The translations under genes were made by a program, and so were the position numbers. Shown here piece after piece: positions 9,226-18,122 of a stretch of 64,000 nt of DNA. The notes beneath the pieces were generated by a model that did no database searches, was not told where the DNA came from, and was given only the letters and a program-made list of their open reading frames with translations. This DNA comes from Catellatospora paridis (GTDB lineage: Bacteria > Actinomycetota > Actinomycetes > Mycobacteriales > Micromonosporaceae): assembly GCF_009720365.1 (NCBI RefSeq), contig NZ_WBZD01000020.1:186001-250000 (forward strand), read 5' to 3'. Position 1 is the stretch's first letter. Every line of letters starts with the position of its first letter.

Positions 9226-10370
9226 GCGCGTCGCTTCCGTTCGTCGCGAGACACCTGGTGCCCGGCATCCGTGTACACCTGATGGGTGAGCTCCGCCGTC
9301 TTCTGCCACGAGAACATCGCCAGGCGTTCCTGGGCCTTGGCGGAGAGCTCGATCGATCGACCAGGCTGATCAAGCAGGTCGACGATATGCTGCGCCAGCT
9401 CGTCGGCATCGTGCGGATCGAAGTACACGGCCGCGTCTCCATACACCTCGGGAAGGCAGCTCGCCGTTGAGGAGAGGACCGGCAGCCCCTGTGTCATGGC
9501 CTCGATGCCCTGCAGCCCGAATCCCTCGGACAGCGACGGGTTGACATACATTGCCGCATTTCGGTACAGCCATTTGAGCTGGCCGTCGGTGACGAACCCT
9601 GGCATGACGACGCGGTCGGACACCTGCAGGCTCTCGGTCAACGAGAGCAGCGCGTCCTTGAACTCACGCGGCTCCCCGGCCAGGACCAACTTCACGTCCT
9701 GCCTGACCCTCGCAACGAGGGTGAGGGCTTCGATGAGGACGCGAACGTTCTTGTACGCGTAGTAGTTGCCCACGTAGAGGATGAGCGGGCCCGAATCCTC
9801 AAGGCCCGCGACAGGTTCTTCTTCGGCCGCTGCCAGGTGCGCCGAGTCGGCGGCAAGCCAAGCCGCAGACACCTTCGTACCTTCTATCCGGAAGCGCGAA
9901 ATCAGCTGCTGTCGGACATATTCGGTCAAAGTGACAACGTGGGTAGCTGTCGTCACCTGCCTCCGGAAGATCACTCGGAACGGGAAGCGCTTGAGCTTCG
10001 TGGCCAGGCGCCGGCCCAACGACCCTCGGCTCGTGTCGAAGTCGAGCAACGTCAGGTCGGCAACCGTAACGACCTTGCGGCCGCCGTAGAGGGCGGCGGC
10101 ATTGGGGGTCACGAAATGCACAAGGTCCGGAGCGAGGCGGTCCAGGAGGCGCGGCAGGCGCGCCTGCTCGGCCAAGGTGTACGGAGCGATGTCGCATTCA
10201 ATGCGCGTGAAGTTGGCTGCGGACGGCGTCCATCGCGGCCAGTCGTTCCTGCGCATGAGCACCAGGTATTCGTTATCCCGGTCGATCACCTCCAGACCTT
10301 CCAGGAGCGCGAGGGTGTACCGGCCGATGCCCGTCCAGGAGAGCATTCTCCCGTCGATCACGATCCTCAT
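9222..10370 (-). CDS. Glycosyltransferase family 4
   Basis: The 382-residue GT-B transferase has the start MRIVIDGRMLSWTGIGRY, the mid-domain KVVTVADLTLLDF, the donor-domain LILYVGNYYAYKNVRVLIEA, and SEGFGLQGIEAMTQGLPV. It is the first complete gene of the GT-GT-rmd operon. A decayed relative of this same gene lies at 26596-26723 (AAARYRGRKVMTVADLTL against AAALYGGRKVVTVADLTL here). Its ATG overlaps the TGA of a polymerase remnant (10367-10505), the same ATGA arrangement as at 26720-26723. Donor sugar is unknown. Confidence 0.86.
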   Translation of the reverse strand: MRIVIDGRMLSWTGIGRYTLALLEGLEVIDRDNEYLVLMRRNDWPRWTPSAANFTRIECDIAPYTLAEQARLPRLLDRLAPDLVHFVTPNAAALYGGRKVVTVADLTLLDFDTSRGSLGRRLATKLKRFPFRVIFRRQVTTATHVVTLTEYVRQQLISRFRIEGTKVSAAWLAADSAHLAAAEEEPVAGLEDSGPLILYVGNYYAYKNVRVLIEALTLVARVRQDVKLVLAGEPREFKDALLSLTESLQVSDRVVMPGFVTDGQLKWLYRNAAMYVNPSLSEGFGLQGIEAMTQGLPVLSSTASCLPEVYGDAAVYFDPHDADELAQHIVDLLDQPGRSIELSAKAQERLAMFSWQKTAELTHQVYTDAGHQVSRDERKRRA

Positions 10371-10505
10371 GCTGACGCGGCACTCACCGAGGCGACAGAA
10401 ACGGCAGAACTCCGAGGCGGCTCGGGAAGGCCGGCCGCTGGCGTTTTCGCTTCACCCGCCAGCCTCGTTCCTGCGACGAGCATTCCGATGACCACTGCAA
10501 ACCCC
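10367..10505 (-). pseudogene. C-terminal remnant of an O-antigen polymerase/ligase gene
   Basis: Reading on the reverse strand into the TGA at 10367-10369, the last 45 or so codons include FAVVIGMLVAGTRLAGE. This matches WVVIGLLIAGARLVGE at the end of the intact polymerase at 26720-28126, and both end in a short Ala/Ser-rich tail. Upstream of about 10505 the similarity stops and no start or body remains. The TGA overlaps the ATG of the downstream GT by four bases, exactly as at the intact copy. So the piece is a leftover of a polymerase-GT pair, not a chance ORF. The two copies differ enough to be diverged paralogues and not a recent duplication. Confidence 0.7.
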
Positions 10506-10627
10506 TGATCTGGCCTTGTTGCGGATCTTGGCGAACCCGGGCGCCCGGGCGAGCATATACGCAGGCGCTCACCGAGCCCGCCGCTACCAACCGACAGCGC
10601 ACAAGCCCTGGCAGCGGGCCACTGCAC

Positions 10628-11917
10628 TCAGCCCGCCCACAGATGGTTGAGGAACAGCACCATCCAGATCGCCTGCATCCCGATCGCCGCCATCAGATAG
10701 AAGCGCTCGAAGGCCCGGTTCTGGCCCATCTTCGCCAGCACCAGGAAGATCGCGACGATCTCCAGCAGGTAGCGCGGAATGGACGTCAGCGCCAGCGGCG
10801 GGCTCACCGGGAACAGCACGGCGAGCCCCAGGCTCGCCCAGCCGTAGACGACCAGGTAGAACTGGTCGGCACGAAGCCGCCATGGTCCCACCACCGCCAG
10901 GACCAGCACGGCGAACGCGATGAGCACGAAGGACACGTCGACGAGGTTGTAGAGGTTCTGCGGATGCAGCACTCTGACGTCGTTCATGGTCCGCACCGCG
11001 CTGTAGACCGACTCCCAGGGCAGGGTGAGCTTGCGCCCCCACCAGTTCTGCGCGTCGGAGAAGGCGAACGCGTTGTCGAACTTCCACTTGCAGTACAGGC
11101 TGAAACACGCCAGTCCGACCGGCACCAACGCCACCGACAGCACGTCCCACCGGATCGCACGCGGCTGGAACCGTCGCTGACGCAGGTACTCGAAGAGCAG
11201 CACCATCGCCAGCAGCACGCCCGCCGACCTGGTGGCACTCGAGAACGCCCCCAGAACGCCGGCGACCCACCACTGGCCCTTGCGCATGGCGTAGAGGGCG
11301 CCGAGGGCGAACGCCATGAACAGCGACTCGTTGTAGCCGATGTACAGGAAGAACGCGAACGGGAACGCCACCAGGTAGAACCCAGCCCGGTGGGCCGTGG
11401 CCTCACCCAACTCGTACGAGGCGAGCCGATGGAGGAGCACCAGCATCACATACGCGGCGATGCTCGACACCACCAGCGCGGCGACGAAACCGTCGCCGGG
11501 CAGCACGCTGTCGAAGGCCCTGACGAACAGGGGGTAGAGCGGGTAGAACGCCGTCGACTCCGACGGAATCGGCGGGCCGTACCCGTGCTCGGCGATTGCC
11601 AGGTAGTGGCCCGTGTCCCACCACATCCACCGCTCCAGCAGCCCGCCGGGCGAAGCGCCCGCCGGCCAGGTGTCCAGCGACTCGCCCGGTGCGCCGCGTG
11701 GCATCGCGTAGAACAGCGTCGCGACGGCCATCAGCAGGTGGCCGGCGAGCCACAGGTAGCCGCCTGACAGCAGCGCCTGGCGCCACGGCCGGGCGCCTGG
11801 CTGCGCACCGGCATCCGGCGCCTGATCTGCAATGCCGTCGATCAACCGGTGCCACCACGTCGAGGAAGTGGCCCTGGGCAGGGAAACGTCGAGTTCCGGG
11901 GGTGATGCGACGGACAT
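10628..11917 (-). CDS. Integral membrane mannosyltransferase-like protein (PIG-V/GT-C type)
   Basis: The 429-residue, largely hydrophobic product has about ten membrane segments. It shows the PIG-V-type features MWWDTGHYLAIAEHGYG (acidic residue in the first outer loop), FYPLYPLFVRAF, and IGYNESLFMAFALGALY. PIG-V and related GT-C enzymes use polyprenyl-phosphate mannose to add mannose on the outer face of the membrane. The ATG at 11917 is preferred; a GTG at 11938 adds seven residues. It stands alone on this strand, facing away from the exporter operon. Substrate is not shown by sequence, and it could use another polyprenyl-linked sugar. Confidence 0.72.
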   Translation of the reverse strand: MSVASPPELDVSLPRATSSTWWHRLIDGIADQAPDAGAQPGARPWRQALLSGGYLWLAGHLLMAVATLFYAMPRGAPGESLDTWPAGASPGGLLERWMWWDTGHYLAIAEHGYGPPIPSESTAFYPLYPLFVRAFDSVLPGDGFVAALVVSSIAAYVMLVLLHRLASYELGEATAHRAGFYLVAFPFAFFLYIGYNESLFMAFALGALYAMRKGQWWVAGVLGAFSSATRSAGVLLAMVLLFEYLRQRRFQPRAIRWDVLSVALVPVGLACFSLYCKWKFDNAFAFSDAQNWWGRKLTLPWESVYSAVRTMNDVRVLHPQNLYNLVDVSFVLIAFAVLVLAVVGPWRLRADQFYLVVYGWASLGLAVLFPVSPPLALTSIPRYLLEIVAIFLVLAKMGQNRAFERFYLMAAIGMQAIWMVLFLNHLWAG

Positions 11918-12274
11918 AGCTGCGCAGACTACCGGCACACGTGCACTTCTTTCTTACCCGGTTTCGCCCGGCTATGCGCGAGACAGATCCCCAGGACATG
12001 CCGCATCCGCATATAGACCTAGAGGAACCTAGTCAAATCAGACAAAAGCAAAGAACGGCGAAGCAACGGCCAAGCCACCCAGACCACTGAGTAATCCAGG
12101 CCAGAGGCACTTCGCTGAGACGTCAGTCACGTTCGGTGTCCTGACTGGCCACCGGTGCTGCTGGGGGGAGTTGGCTCCGGCGACTCGCTCCCGTAGCATG
12201 GCGCTCTCGTAGCATGGCCGAGCTGAGCCGCGCCAGCAAGGGCCTTCTTAAGCAGCGGAGGAACGAAACAGGCC
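11918..12274. other. Intergenic region between the PIG-V-like gene and the exporter operon
   Basis: This gap of about 360 bases separates divergent transcription units and should hold both promoters. The part around 12000-12090 is clearly more AT-rich than the surroundings. A tandem duplication of 16 bases (CGCTCCCGTAGCATGG at 12186-12201, then CGCTCTCGTAGCATGG at 12202-12217) lies before the short ORF at 12275. I see no convincing longer ORF. Confidence 0.5.
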
Positions 12275-12394
12275 ATGATCGCCACGCAACCGCATGACCT
12301 GATCACAGAGAAATTCGAGCGGGTGCTCCCAGCCGTCGTGTCGGACACGCTCACTGGCGCGGACGAGCTGACAATCACGGTAGTCCGGCCATGA
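12275..12394 (+). CDS. Short ORF (39 aa) coupled to the exporter permease
   Basis: An ATG at 12275, preceded by GGAGGAAC, opens 39 codons ending VTDT-like strand residues ELTITVVRP, with the TGA overlapping the ATG of the permease gene (ATGA). The sequence is helix-like (HDLITEKFERVLPAVV) followed by a short strand. It faintly resembles the N-terminal segment of NADH dehydrogenase subunit C (NuoC), which suggests a truncated fragment, but that is weak. The strong ribosome site and the overlap suggest it is translated, perhaps as a leader that sets translation of the permease. Function unknown. Confidence 0.45.
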   Translation: MIATQPHDLITEKFERVLPAVVSDTLTGADELTITVVRP

Positions 12395-13317
12395 CCATAC
12401 GACCTGGCGCCGGCCAGGCCACGCAGGGTTCGGCTCAGGTGGCAGTGGCCGACGGACCGCCCGCCACAGAGACCTCCACGAAACGGAGCCGGGGGTTGGC
12501 AGGGCCCAAGCGGCAGAACCTGTTCGACCGGTACCGGTATCCGTTCATTTTGCTCGGCCGACTGGTGCGCACCGACTTCAAGCTCCGGTACCACGGGTCG
12601 GCCCTCGGCTATCTCTGGTCACTCCTCCGACCTCTGTTTCTGTTCGTGGTTCTTTACTTCGTCTTTGCGAGGTTCCTCAAACTAGGCGCGGGAATTCCGC
12701 ATTTCCCGCAGTACCTCTTGCTGGGAATCGTCCTCTGGAACTACTTCGCCGAGGTCACCGCGAACAGCATCGCCGCCATCGTGGGGAAAGGCGATCTGCT
12801 GCGAAAGATCGACTTCCCCAAGTACGTCATCATCCTGGCCGGATCGTTCTCCGCGTTCATCAACCTGCTCCTCAACCTTGCGGTGCTCGGCGTATTCCTG
12901 GCTGTCGGCCGCGTGCACGTGGGCTGGAACGCACTCCTCATCGTGCCGCTCATCGCCGAGCTCTTCGTCTTCGGGCTCGCGCTCTCCTTCGTGCTGAGCG
13001 CGCTGTACGTGCGCTTCCGGGATGTCGCTTTCATCTGGGAAGTGTTCATGCAGGCCGCGTTCTACGCCACGCCGATCCTCTACTCGGTCAGCTTCGTCCC
13101 CCAGTCGATCGCGCAGCTCCAGTTCCTCAGCCCGATGGCCCAGATAATCCAGGACGCGCGGTACGTGTTGGTCACCGACCAGACTCAGACCATCTATGAC
13201 GTGTACGACGGCAGGGTGTGGGTCTGGCTGGTGCCCCTCGCCGTATGCCTGGTGTCCGTCATACTCGCGGCGACCTATTTCCGAAGCCGCTCCAAGTACT
13301 TCGCCGAGGAGATCTGA
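12391..13317 (+). CDS. wzm: ABC-2 type polysaccharide exporter, permease subunit
   Basis: The 308-residue product has a hydrophilic N-terminal stretch of about 45 residues, then six membrane segments. It carries the ABC-2 family features LVRTDFKLRYHGSALGYLWS and LRPLFLFVVLYFVFARF, and the conserved LSALYVRFRDVAFIW before the last helices, ending FRSRSKYFAEEI. Wzm forms the channel through which finished lipid-linked polysaccharide crosses the membrane, driven by Wzt. The ATPase gene follows after two bases. Presence of this pair means part of the locus uses ABC-dependent export and not the Wzx/Wzy route. Teichoic acid exporter TagG is a close relative and cannot be excluded. Confidence 0.88.
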   Translation: MTIRPGAGQATQGSAQVAVADGPPATETSTKRSRGLAGPKRQNLFDRYRYPFILLGRLVRTDFKLRYHGSALGYLWSLLRPLFLFVVLYFVFARFLKLGAGIPHFPQYLLLGIVLWNYFAEVTANSIAAIVGKGDLLRKIDFPKYVIILAGSFSAFINLLLNLAVLGVFLAVGRVHVGWNALLIVPLIAELFVFGLALSFVLSALYVRFRDVAFIWEVFMQAAFYATPILYSVSFVPQSIAQLQFLSPMAQIIQDARYVLVTDQTQTIYDVYDGRVWVWLVPLAVCLVSVILAATYFRSRSKYFAEEI

Positions 13318-13319
13318 CG

Positions 13320-14612
13320 ATGACGCGGGAGTTGGCCCTGAGTGTCACGGACGTCTCCAAGAGATTCACCCTGCCCCACGAGCGGATCACGACCGTCAAG
13401 AGCCTCTTCACCGGTCTGGTCAAACGGCAATCGAAGATCGTCAACGAGACCCAGCACGCGCTTCAGGACATATCGTTCGAGGTGGAGCGGGGAGAGTTCT
13501 TCGGCATCGTCGGACGCAACGGCAGCGGGAAGAGCACGCTCCTCAAGATCATGGCCGGCATCTATCGGCCGTCGACGGGCAGCGTCGTCAAGACCGGCCG
13601 CCTGGTCCCCTTCATCGAGCTCGGCGTTGGCTTCAACCCGGAGTTGACGGGCCGCGAGAACGTCTACCTCAACGGTGCCATGCTCGGCTTCAGCGCGCGC
13701 GAGATCGAGGCCCTTTACAGCGATATCGTCGAGTTCGCTGAGCTCGAACGGTTCATGGACCAGAAGCTGAAGAACTACTCATCCGGCATGCAGGTCCGGT
13801 TGGCGTTCTCCATGGCCACCCGCGCCAAGACCGACATCCTCCTCATCGACGAGGTCCTGGCCGTCGGCGATGCCGACTTCCAGCGCAAATGCTTCGACTA
13901 CTTCAAGAGCCTCAAGAAACAGAACGTCACCGTCGTCTTTGTCACCCACGACATGAGTGCCGTGCGCGAGCACTGCGACCGCGCGATGCTGATCGAGGAC
14001 TCCAGAATCGTGTCCATCGGCGACACAGACATGATCACGAAGCAGTACTTCGAGCTGTTCCACCTACCAGCCCCGGCGCTCCACAGCGACGAGAACGGGG
14101 CCGAGGCAGAGGTCGAAGCAGAGGCCGAAGCAGAGGCCGAAGCCCAGCACCCGCAGGTTGTCGAGCAGGCAGAAGAACCGGCTCCGAAGCGGTGGGGCAG
14201 CATGAAAGCAGCCTTCACCAGCATCGACCTGTCCAGCAGCCGGGTGACCGACGCGGACGACACGATCTCCATCACGTGCACCGCCGAGGCCAAGGAGAGT
14301 GTGGAGGATGCCGTCTTTGGTTTTATGATCAGGAACGCATCTGGCCAGCCGATTCTGGGCACGAACACGGAGATCAAGGGCCAGCGACCGATGTCTTTGG
14401 CAGAGGGGCAGAAGGTCGTAGTTCGGTGGAGTGTGCCAAACGTATTCAACGAGGGGTTGCACTGGCTCGAGCCTGCGATCGTGCACAACGGCGGCGGGGA
14501 TGTGTGTGATTGGTGGCAGGAGGCGGCTAGTTTCACGGTCGTTCGCCAAGAACGGACACCATATATTGTCAGCCCGGCTATAGACCTCGTTATAGAGAAA
14601 GGTCAGGGATAA
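13320..14612 (+). CDS. wzt: ABC-type polysaccharide exporter, ATPase subunit with C-terminal carbohydrate-binding domain
   Basis: The 430-residue product has an ATPase domain with GRNGSGKST (Walker A, about residues 64-72), YSSGMQVRLAF signature (about 153) and ILLIDEVLAVGD (Walker B, about 172). After an acidic Ala-Glu linker (about 260-277) comes a beta-rich domain from about 290 (ITCTAEAKESVEDAVFGFMI and the WSVPNVFNEGLHWLEPAI region). That domain is the Wzt_C type, which in E. coli O8/O9a recognises the modified non-reducing end of the chain before export. The start ATG sits just after the wzm stop. The domain implies that chains are capped before transport. Confidence 0.9.
   Translation: MTRELALSVTDVSKRFTLPHERITTVKSLFTGLVKRQSKIVNETQHALQDISFEVERGEFFGIVGRNGSGKSTLLKIMAGIYRPSTGSVVKTGRLVPFIELGVGFNPELTGRENVYLNGAMLGFSAREIEALYSDIVEFAELERFMDQKLKNYSSGMQVRLAFSMATRAKTDILLIDEVLAVGDADFQRKCFDYFKSLKKQNVTVVFVTHDMSAVREHCDRAMLIEDSRIVSIGDTDMITKQYFELFHLPAPALHSDENGAEAEVEAEAEAEAEAQHPQVVEQAEEPAPKRWGSMKAAFTSIDLSSSRVTDADDTISITCTAEAKESVEDAVFGFMIRNASGQPILGTNTEIKGQRPMSLAEGQKVVVRWSVPNVFNEGLHWLEPAIVHNGGGDVCDWWQEAASFTVVRQERTPYIVSPAIDLVIEKGQG
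14098..14147 (+). repeat. Codon repeat encoding the acidic Ala-Glu linker of Wzt
   Basis: Near-identical GAAGCAGAGGCC units repeat in frame and give an alternating Glu-Ala stretch between the ATPase and carbohydrate-binding domains. The repeat could change length by slippage and so vary linker length. Confidence 0.7.
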
Positions 14613-15757
14613 TGACCGACGCCATAACGTACGCTCAGAACCGGGAAGACCTGTACATAGCCGGCTTCTTTCCAGATGTGGAAAACGGGTTCTACGTTGA
14701 CGTGGGAGCGCAGCATCCGGTGCGGGACTCCGTCACGAAGTACTTCTCTTTGCTTGGTTGGACGGGCATCAACATCGAACCGCAGCGCAAGTATCACGAG
14801 CTGCTTGCGGCCGACCGCCCAAAGGACATCAACCTTAACATGGGTATTTCGGATGCGGCTGGGAGTTTGCAGCTGAGAGAATTCCCCAGTGACGGTCTCT
14901 CAACATTCTCGGATGTTCTGAAATCGGAGTACGAGCAGGACGAGCACATGCGTTCGGCCGGTCACACCGACTATGACGTCACGGTCGACACGCTGGCCAA
15001 CGTGTTCGCCGAACACGTTCCCGAACGACAGACCATTCACTTTATGAAGGTCGACGTCGAGGGACTCGAGTACCAGGTGTTCCTCGGTAACGACTGGTCG
15101 CGGTTTCGCCCGATCGTGCTCTGTGTCGAGGCCAATCATATAATCCAGGACTGGCATCAGCTGCTTGCCGACGCGAACTATGAGAAGGTCCTCTTCGACG
15201 GCCTGAACGAGTACTTTCTCGCGAAGGAGCACATCGCCCGGTTCGAGCATTTCGCCTTCGTGCGGATGTTCCTCGTCGAGAAGCAGATCAAGCCCTTCTT
15301 CCTCAGCAGCCACATTGCGGACCTCCACGGTCAGATTCATCACCTTGCGACGGAGGCCGCCCAGCTGAACGCACGGCACGCCGAGGCGCTCGCGCGAGTC
15401 ACCGGAGAGAATGCGTCGCTGGAAGAGAAGGTGCGGCGCTGGGAAGAGCAGGCGCAGCACTTGGAGGCGAAGGCGCGGCACCTGGAAGAGAACGTCGCGA
15501 AGCTGCACGCCAGTAACAAGAGCATCAAGTTTCACCTACGCAGCCTGCGCGAACTCGGCAAGGAGCGTGTTGCACGCCGGGTTTTCCCCGTCCAGGTAGC
15601 ATCGCCGCCGCCGGGTGACCACCCCGGCTCCAAGATCACTTCAGCTTCCCCCATCAACCCCGACGCGCACTCGACAGATACTGCCGACCAGCGCTTTCAC
15701 GATCGGACCTCTACAGACGTGGCGTTCGTAGCCGAGGAGAAACAGCGTGGCGCCTAG
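14612..15757 (+). CDS. FkbM-family methyltransferase with C-terminal coiled coil
   Basis: The 381-residue product begins with an FkbM-type SAM methyltransferase domain (about 1-215): YAQNREDLYIAGFF, YVDVGAQHP (SAM-binding loop), INIEPQRKYH, and FMKVDVEGLEYQVFLG. From about residue 232 to 306 it is a heptad-like, highly charged helix (LHGQIHHLATEAAQL, ASLEEKVRRWEEQ, ARHLEENVAKLHA) predicted to form a coiled coil, followed by a basic tail. The ATG overlaps the wzt stop (TAATG). A methyltransferase joined to a coiled coil next to Wzm/Wzt matches the logic of WbdD, which caps O-antigen and measures chain length. The family usually O-methylates sugars. Base composition here is less GC-rich than nearby genes. 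Confidence 0.8.
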   Translation: MTDAITYAQNREDLYIAGFFPDVENGFYVDVGAQHPVRDSVTKYFSLLGWTGINIEPQRKYHELLAADRPKDINLNMGISDAAGSLQLREFPSDGLSTFSDVLKSEYEQDEHMRSAGHTDYDVTVDTLANVFAEHVPERQTIHFMKVDVEGLEYQVFLGNDWSRFRPIVLCVEANHIIQDWHQLLADANYEKVLFDGLNEYFLAKEHIARFEHFAFVRMFLVEKQIKPFFLSSHIADLHGQIHHLATEAAQLNARHAEALARVTGENASLEEKVRRWEEQAQHLEAKARHLEENVAKLHASNKSIKFHLRSLRELGKERVARRVFPVQVASPPPGDHPGSKITSASPINPDAHSTDTADQRFHDRTSTDVAFVAEEKQRGA

Positions 15758-18122
15758 ATACCGCGCGTGCACGATCGTCGCACGCAACTATCTCGCGCAA
15801 GCCGAGGTTCTCGCGGACTCGTTCCAGAAGTTCCACCCGGACATCGAGTTCTACACGCTCGTGATCGACGGCGGCGAAGAGGATCGGGGGCACCCGGGCG
15901 TCGGTAACGTCGTCTTCGCCGAGGACCTCGGTCTCAAGCCTCGACTGCTGCACGACATGGTCGTGATGTACGACGTGATGGAGCTCGCCACGGCACTGAA
16001 GCCCGCCATGCTGCAGTGGCTCATCCGCAAGAACTCCGCCGCGGTCGCCTACTTCGACCCTGACATCAAGGTGTTCGCCGACCTCACCGACGTGTTCGAG
16101 GCCGCTGTCGAGCATGAGATCGTCCTCACCCCGCACACCCTCGACCCGGTCCCTCGTGACGGCAAACTCCTCTCGGAGGCCACCATCATGCAGGCCGGCA
16201 TCTACAACCTCGGCTTCATCGCCGTCGGGGCGGCCGGCTACCGATTCCTGAGTTGGTGGCACGAGCGGCTCAAGACCGACGCGATCGTTGAGATCGCGAG
16301 CGCACTGTTCACCGACCAGCGCTGGATCGACTGGGTACCCTCGCTGTTCAACCACGTCATCCTGAAGGACCGCGGCCTCAACGCGGCGTATTGGAACCTG
16401 CACGACCGCGAGATCACCAGCACGGCGGACGGGTACCTCGCCGGAGACGTGCCGCTGCGCTTCTTCCACTTCAGCGGCTACGACCCGGCGACGCCCTGGA
16501 TCCTGTCGAAGCACATGGGCGACAATCCGCGGACGGTGCTGAGCGAGCACGCCGACCTGAGTGCGCTGTGCGGCGAGTACGGCGCAGACCTGATCCGGGC
16601 GGGGCATCCCGAGCGCCGCAAGTCGCCCTACCAGCGCGACGCGCTGCCGAACGGCGCGCGCCTGGCGGCGAGCCTGCGCCGCGCCTACCGCGACGTGTAC
16701 ATCGGCAAGATCGACGTGCCGGTGCCGGCCCCGGACCCGATCGCCGAGAGTGACGAATTCGTCGAGTGGATGCTGCGGCCCATGCTTGCCGGCGCGCTCG
16801 ACTCGTTCTCATTCGCCGAGTACGCGATCTGGCGCAGCCGGCCCGACGTGCAGGCGGCGTACCCCGACATCGTGGGCGGCTCCGGGCCCGGCTACCGCAA
16901 CTGGCTGTCGAACGACCCGGTGCCGCGTCAGGTGTTGACCGATCTCAGCGGTTCGCCTGAGCGCGCTCAGCGCACGCTCGAGGTCGGGCGGGCGGCCACC
17001 GCCGTGGAGCGGCGGCCATTCGGCTGGAGCGTCATCGCCTATGCGGCATCCGAGCTCGGCGTCGGCGAAGCCGGCCGCCGGATGGCGAGCGCCGTCGGGC
17101 TCTCGGGAGTGCCGTCCGAGCTCGTCGCGGTGCCGATCGGCAATCTCTCTCGGCAGCAGCACCGCCCCACCGTCTCGATACGCGACCGGATCGGCTTCGA
17201 GAGCGCGATCGTGTGCGTCAACGCCGACCAGGCGCCGCACATCGCGGCGATCATGCAACTGGGCCGGCTGCGCGGCAGCGTGGTGGGGCTCTGGTTCTGG
17301 GAGCTCGCGGAGTTCCCGGACCGGTTCCGGGACGCGTTCGACCCGTTCGACGAGATCTGGGTGGCGAGCGAGTTCAACCGCGAGGCGATCCAGGCGAAGA
17401 CCGACAAGCTGGTGCGCCGGGTCGTGCTGCCGATCACCCTGCCGACCGCGCCGACGTCGTTCACCCGGCGCTCGCTCGGCATGCCCGACGACAGCTTCGT
17501 CTTCCTCACCAATTTCGACTACCTCTCGGTGCACGAGCGGAAGAACCCGATTGGCACGATACGCGCGTATATGCGTGCCTTCGGGCCGGATGACGGCGCC
17601 ACCCTCGTCGTGAAGTCGATCAACAGCCACCACCGCACCCTCCACGCCGAGCAAGTGCGGTCGATCGCCGAAGGGCGGCCCGACATCGTCTTCCTGGACG
17701 GCTACGTCACGTCGGCGGCGATGAAGGCGATGATCGAGCTCTCCGATGCGTACGTCTCACTGCACCGGGCGGAGGGTTACGGCCTCAACATGGCTGACGC
17801 CATGGCGCACGGCACCCCGGTGATCGCGACCGGCTACTCGGGGAACATGGACTTCATGACCGCGCAGACCTCGGAGCTCATCGCTTTCGAGCTCATCGAG
17901 GTCGGCCGGGGCGCGGACCCGTACCCGGCGAGCGCGGTGTGGGCCGACCCCGACCTCGGCGCCGCCGCCGCCGCGATGCGCAGGCTGCACGACGACCCGG
18001 CGCACGCCGCGGCACTCGCCGAGCGGGCAGGGTCGCACGTCAGAGCTCGCTTCTCGCCCGAACAGATCAGCCGCACGATGGCACCCCTGCTGGTGTCCGG
18101 ACTCAAGGAGACAGAACAGTGA
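15747..18122 (+). CDS. Two-domain glycosyltransferase (GT-A-like domain plus GT4 domain)
   Basis: The 791-residue product joins two enzymes. Residues about 5-260 resemble a nucleotide-sugar GT-A fold with VAYFDPDIKVF, where DPD is a likely metal-binding DxD-type motif, and a later FHFSGYDP. A linker of about 130 residues follows. Residues about 430-780 form a GT-B domain with SELGVGEAGRRM, FDYLSVHERKNPIGTI, and HRAEGYGLNMADAMAHGTPVIATGYSGN. In that donor motif the second acidic residue is Asp where Glu is usual. The GTG start at 15747 overlaps the previous gene by 11 bases after GAGGAGAAA. Two active domains could add an alternating disaccharide. Donors are unknown. Confidence 0.78.
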   Translation: MAPRYRACTIVARNYLAQAEVLADSFQKFHPDIEFYTLVIDGGEEDRGHPGVGNVVFAEDLGLKPRLLHDMVVMYDVMELATALKPAMLQWLIRKNSAAVAYFDPDIKVFADLTDVFEAAVEHEIVLTPHTLDPVPRDGKLLSEATIMQAGIYNLGFIAVGAAGYRFLSWWHERLKTDAIVEIASALFTDQRWIDWVPSLFNHVILKDRGLNAAYWNLHDREITSTADGYLAGDVPLRFFHFSGYDPATPWILSKHMGDNPRTVLSEHADLSALCGEYGADLIRAGHPERRKSPYQRDALPNGARLAASLRRAYRDVYIGKIDVPVPAPDPIAESDEFVEWMLRPMLAGALDSFSFAEYAIWRSRPDVQAAYPDIVGGSGPGYRNWLSNDPVPRQVLTDLSGSPERAQRTLEVGRAATAVERRPFGWSVIAYAASELGVGEAGRRMASAVGLSGVPSELVAVPIGNLSRQQHRPTVSIRDRIGFESAIVCVNADQAPHIAAIMQLGRLRGSVVGLWFWELAEFPDRFRDAFDPFDEIWVASEFNREAIQAKTDKLVRRVVLPITLPTAPTSFTRRSLGMPDDSFVFLTNFDYLSVHERKNPIGTIRAYMRAFGPDDGATLVVKSINSHHRTLHAEQVRSIAEGRPDIVFLDGYVTSAAMKAMIELSDAYVSLHRAEGYGLNMADAMAHGTPVIATGYSGNMDFMTAQTSELIAFELIEVGRGADPYPASAVWADPDLGAAAAAMRRLHDDPAHAAALAERAGSHVRARFSPEQISRTMAPLLVSGLKETEQ

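Noticed and set aside
14098-14147. Micro-repeat as a separate genetic element
   Set aside because: It is in frame and explained as the Ala-Glu linker of Wzt.
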